DNA of 7,448 nucleotides from Thermoprotei archaeon (lineage in GTDB: Archaea; Thermoproteota; Thermoprotei; QMSL01; B3-G16), in NCBI GenBank assembly GCA_021158375.1, contig JAGGUS010000113.1, forward strand, positions 1-7,448, written 5' to 3'. Below the pieces are notes generated by a model that was not told the DNA's origin, ran no database searches, and saw only the letters and a list, made by a program, of their open reading frames with translations. Within the stretch, counting starts at the first letter, position 1. Each line of letters opens with the position of its first letter. The position numbers and the translations under genes were made by a program. Of the stretch, positions 4,860 through 7,448 are shown piece by piece.

Positions 4860-7448
4860 TTAACCAAACTCTAACTCTAAGTCCTTTTTATCTAATAGTT
4901 CATAGGGTTCTATGGCAATATGTGCTAAGAAAGGTTCTCTCCCTATGTGAAGCAATTGCAGAAGGTTTTCTTTACTAATCAGATTATCTGGAATATAGAA
5001 CTCCCCTTGGGGACTATCAGTAGAATAGCGCCCAATGGGGACTTTGTTAAAGAAGATTATTCCCTTACCTGTAATGTTCTTTATTACTAATTTCATTGGC
5101 GTTAGGCATGGCTTCATTCCATCTATAATCACTTTACATTCATAGAGCCTGACTAGGCTCCTACTTTCATAGTCTGGCATATTACAAGGTCTCTCAGTGC
5201 CATATATTAAAGCGTCGATTAAGTTTAAGGGTCTTACAATCCATTTGTTGATTTTAGCTATATAATCTATTAGCTTTATACTTTTTATACGAAGATGCTT
5301 GTTGCCCCACCACCATCTTTCCGCATAGATTGCAATAGTATTCCTTCCATCCTTTATATATTCCCCTACATCGATATACGCCCTACCATAATTATAGCCA
5401 TGTATATCTTGCCTTAATTGGACGAATTTTACATATTTACCATTTATATAAACCCAAAAGTCGCCCTCGCCCTCTAGTTCAAGAAGTACTCCTTTCCTAT
5501 CTTTAGAATGTCTTATCTCTGCCTTAGCCCTTATCCAGAGAGCCCTCTTCCCTCTATACTCTACGCTCTTCTCTAAAGGAAGTTCTGCTTCATTCCATTT
5601 AGAATCATCATAGTCTTCTGTTACCTCTTCTGGTCTTCCCTTTAACGTCGAGACTTTCATAATTTCCGTCTCTTTATAGCGCACTCTGTCTATAGATAAG
5701 TCCTCACGAGTTACTAGATATGCTCCACCAATACCATTTAATATTTTCAATGCCTCTATGTCCCTACCTACACACTCTAGGATCGCTATTATTTCATTGC
5801 TTCCTAACTCAAGATAGTCCGGTGCAGGCAATCTTATTGCTCCTACTACCCTACCGATGTATTTTCCATTTATTATTATGTCCGCTTCATCAACTATATT
5901 CGTAATTATGATATCTCTTCCCCAGACATGAGGTACTTCTAGATTACCTCTAAGTAAATAGATCCCATTCTCTAGAAAACCAGCTTCTTCTAGTCTAGTC
6001 TCTGATTGGATTTCTCCTCCCCTTCTTGATAATTCTGTTATATTCACAATTCTTACCGTCCAATTGCTTAAGTTTGTAAGCACTCGTGGTCTCTGGTATT
6101 TTAGATCCAATGAGAGCATCCTCTTATCAGAATCATACTTAAAGGGAATCTCCTTATCACCTTCTTTAACCGAAGTGGGCCTCTTCATAATTGGGAATAT
6201 GTCAATTTTGCTATCCTCCTTAAGAAGCAAGCTGATTGTCATCTTCTTCTCCTTCTCTTCTCCTATTGCTAGCTGCGCTCCACTGATCAGGGCTTTTCCT
6301 AATCTAAATAATTTCTCAGCATCTTTCTCTTCGCACAAATATATTAAAACTTCCCTATCCTCACTCTTTCCCTTAACGACTGATATTCCATCTGGGAATA
6401 TATCCTCTATTAGTAGTTCGTCCTTAAGAATTGATACCTTTACATCAGAGTAGAGGAGAGTCGACATGCCTTTTATCTTAACCCTTAACTCTTCTCCTGC
6501 TCGTCCATAGAATACCATTAAGTAATGCTCTTTACTGATGTCAATGCATATTAGCTCTTGATTTGCAGTAATCATTAATCCGCCTAAACGTATATTGTAG
6601 GGAAGTAGGCGGACTTCATAAGGTTCTAACGTTATAGGTCCTATGGGGGGTTCCTTTATTTCTATAATCCTTCTCCTAGACGTCTTATTGTGTAGTAGAA
6701 CTACGTTACCACGATCACTTGAAATGATCTTTGCGTATACTCCATTAATTACACCTATTTCCTTACGTTTTCCAGTAAGCAACACTTCTTCATATTCTTT
6801 AAGTATGTTTATTGCCAGCTTAACTCTATAATATCTAGGGGATAATCCTCCCCATTCCCTTATCGCTGCTTCATAATCGTAACTACTTATTATGCCCTTT
6901 CCTGTATAACCTACTGGGTTTGTACCGCCATGAAACATATAAATGTTAATTATGGAAGCACCGTTAGCAACTAATATTTTCAGTAGGCTTTCAGTCCATT
7001 TAGGCGGGATGTTGCCCCAATTAGTGGGAAGCCTACCTAACCTACTAGCATATTGTCCTCCTTCCAATTCCATAATGGTATAAGGCTTTCCCTTTACGCT
7101 ATTTTTCAGTTCTTCTAAAGCCTTAATAGGCGAATCGAAATCCCACGGTATTGGATAGAGGTCTAAGGAATCTATAACTTGAGTTTTTCGACATGCTACG
7201 TTCTCATTCGTAAATATGGGTATTTTGATACCTTCCCTTTCTAGAAGTTCATAGAGCCATAATATATAATCAGGATCACCCCACCAATATTCATTCTCCA
7301 CTTGAATGCCTATTATAGGCCCATCTGGAAAGATATACTTCTTCAATACCTTAATTATTTTGGAGTACCACTCTTCTACTAATTTTCTATATTCCTCATC
7401 GTCATATCTGCGCGGATAACATCGCGTTAAAACCCAGCTGGGAAATCC
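4860..7448 (-). CDS. GH35 beta-galactosidase-like glycoside hydrolase, partial at N-terminus
   Basis: The reading frame is open to the right edge: 862 residues are visible and, by comparison with GH35 proteins, perhaps the first 100-150 are missing. The visible start GFPSWVL followed by PDGPIIGIQVENEY is the GH35 barrel; Glu53 of the NEY motif is the predicted acid/base. Glu127 in TIMELEGG is the predicted nucleophile, though most GH35 enzymes have SEYYTGW there. NIYMFHGGTN (168-177) and SYDYEA (189-194) are further family blocks. Beyond about residue 240 follow beta-rich regions, then two galactose-binding-like jelly-roll parts: about 634-727 (WVYINGKY, YIDVGEYIKDGRNTIAIY) and about 728-862 (IGRYSTDSPQGEFYIP), as in the C-terminal domains of GH35. 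It should release beta-linked galactose or a related sugar from non-reducing ends. Whether it is secreted cannot be judged without the N-terminus. The TTG at 7344-7346 is internal, not a start. The HAD fusion gene follows 23 bases later. Confidence 0.88.
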   Translation of the reverse strand, partial: GFPSWVLTRCYPRRYDDEEYRKLVEEWYSKIIKVLKKYIFPDGPIIGIQVENEYWWGDPDYILWLYELLEREGIKIPIFTNENVACRKTQVIDSLDLYPIPWDFDSPIKALEELKNSVKGKPYTIMELEGGQYASRLGRLPTNWGNIPPKWTESLLKILVANGASIINIYMFHGGTNPVGYTGKGIISSYDYEAAIREWGGLSPRYYRVKLAINILKEYEEVLLTGKRKEIGVINGVYAKIISSDRGNVVLLHNKTSRRRIIEIKEPPIGPITLEPYEVRLLPYNIRLGGLMITANQELICIDISKEHYLMVFYGRAGEELRVKIKGMSTLLYSDVKVSILKDELLIEDIFPDGISVVKGKSEDREVLIYLCEEKDAEKLFRLGKALISGAQLAIGEEKEKKMTISLLLKEDSKIDIFPIMKRPTSVKEGDKEIPFKYDSDKRMLSLDLKYQRPRVLTNLSNWTVRIVNITELSRRGGEIQSETRLEEAGFLENGIYLLRGNLEVPHVWGRDIIITNIVDEADIIINGKYIGRVVGAIRLPAPDYLELGSNEIIAILECVGRDIEALKILNGIGGAYLVTREDLSIDRVRYKETEIMKVSTLKGRPEEVTEDYDDSKWNEAELPLEKSVEYRGKRALWIRAKAEIRHSKDRKGVLLELEGEGDFWVYINGKYVKFVQLRQDIHGYNYGRAYIDVGEYIKDGRNTIAIYAERWWWGNKHLRIKSIKLIDYIAKINKWIVRPLNLIDALIYGTERPCNMPDYESRSLVRLYECKVIIDGMKPCLTPMKLVIKNITGKGIIFFNKVPIGRYSTDSPQGEFYIPDNLISKENLLQLLHIGREPFLAHIAIEPYELLDKKDLELEFG

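Noticed and set aside
6064..6453. Plus-strand open frame of 129 codons inside the GH35 gene
   Set aside because: Serine/leucine-rich antisense shadow with no recognisable protein features.
4860..7346. GH35 protein starting at the codon at 7346
   Set aside because: That codon is TTG inside the barrel; the frame stays open to 7448 and the extra 34 residues (GFPSWVL...) continue the GH35 homology, so the gene is truncated by the window edge.
1..7448. CRISPR arrays, tRNA/rRNA genes, insertion sequences, toxin-antitoxin or defence genes
   Set aside because: No repeat-spacer pattern, tRNA-like cloverleaf, transposase motif or terminal repeats were seen; nearly all bases are covered by metabolic genes.

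Overview
The window looks like an AT-rich genome of a thermophilic archaeon, most likely from the Thermoproteota/crenarchaeal side. The evidence is archaeal TATA-type promoters, GGTG/GGAGG ribosome binding sites, non-ATG starts, heavy use of AGA/AGG arginine and ATA isoleucine codons, and two gene types typical of archaea: an ADP-forming acyl-CoA synthetase beta subunit and a fused ThiD-ThiN thiamin enzyme. Species-level placement is not possible from the sequence alone. Coding density is very high; the longest gap between genes is about 130 bases.

Layout. At the left edge, on the minus strand, lies the 5' end of an ADP-forming acetate/acyl-CoA ligase beta subunit (ATP-grasp). A divergent promoter region of about 130 bases separates it from a plus-strand pair: a class I/II PLP aminotransferase whose stop codon directly abuts the ATG of the thiamin gene thiDN. 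After a gap of 66 bases comes a plus-strand TIM-barrel sugar isomerase/epimerase of the xylose-isomerase-like superfamily. This gene meets a minus-strand pair tail to tail, and the two stop codons share one CTAG. Read in its own direction, the minus-strand pair begins with a large beta-galactosidase-like GH35 protein that runs off the right edge. It is followed 23 bases later by a two-domain protein: an MDP-1-like HAD phosphatase fused to a DNPH1/Rcl-like 2'-deoxynucleoside-monophosphate N-glycosidase domain.

How the genes may work together. The aminotransferase-thiDN pair is almost certainly one transcript, joining amino-acid metabolism to thiamin phosphate synthesis; no direct pathway link is obvious. 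The right half is sugar- and glycosidic-bond-oriented: GH35 exo-glycosidase, sugar isomerase and the HAD/N-glycosidase fusion. The fusion is the most interesting object here. Its N-glycosidase half keeps the key acidic and phosphate-binding residues of DNPH1 with matching spacing, and its phosphatase half keeps all HAD motifs. This suggests a single-chain enzyme that removes a base from a nucleoside monophosphate and dephosphorylates the sugar product or the substrate. No mobile elements, RNA genes, CRISPR arrays or defence genes were seen.
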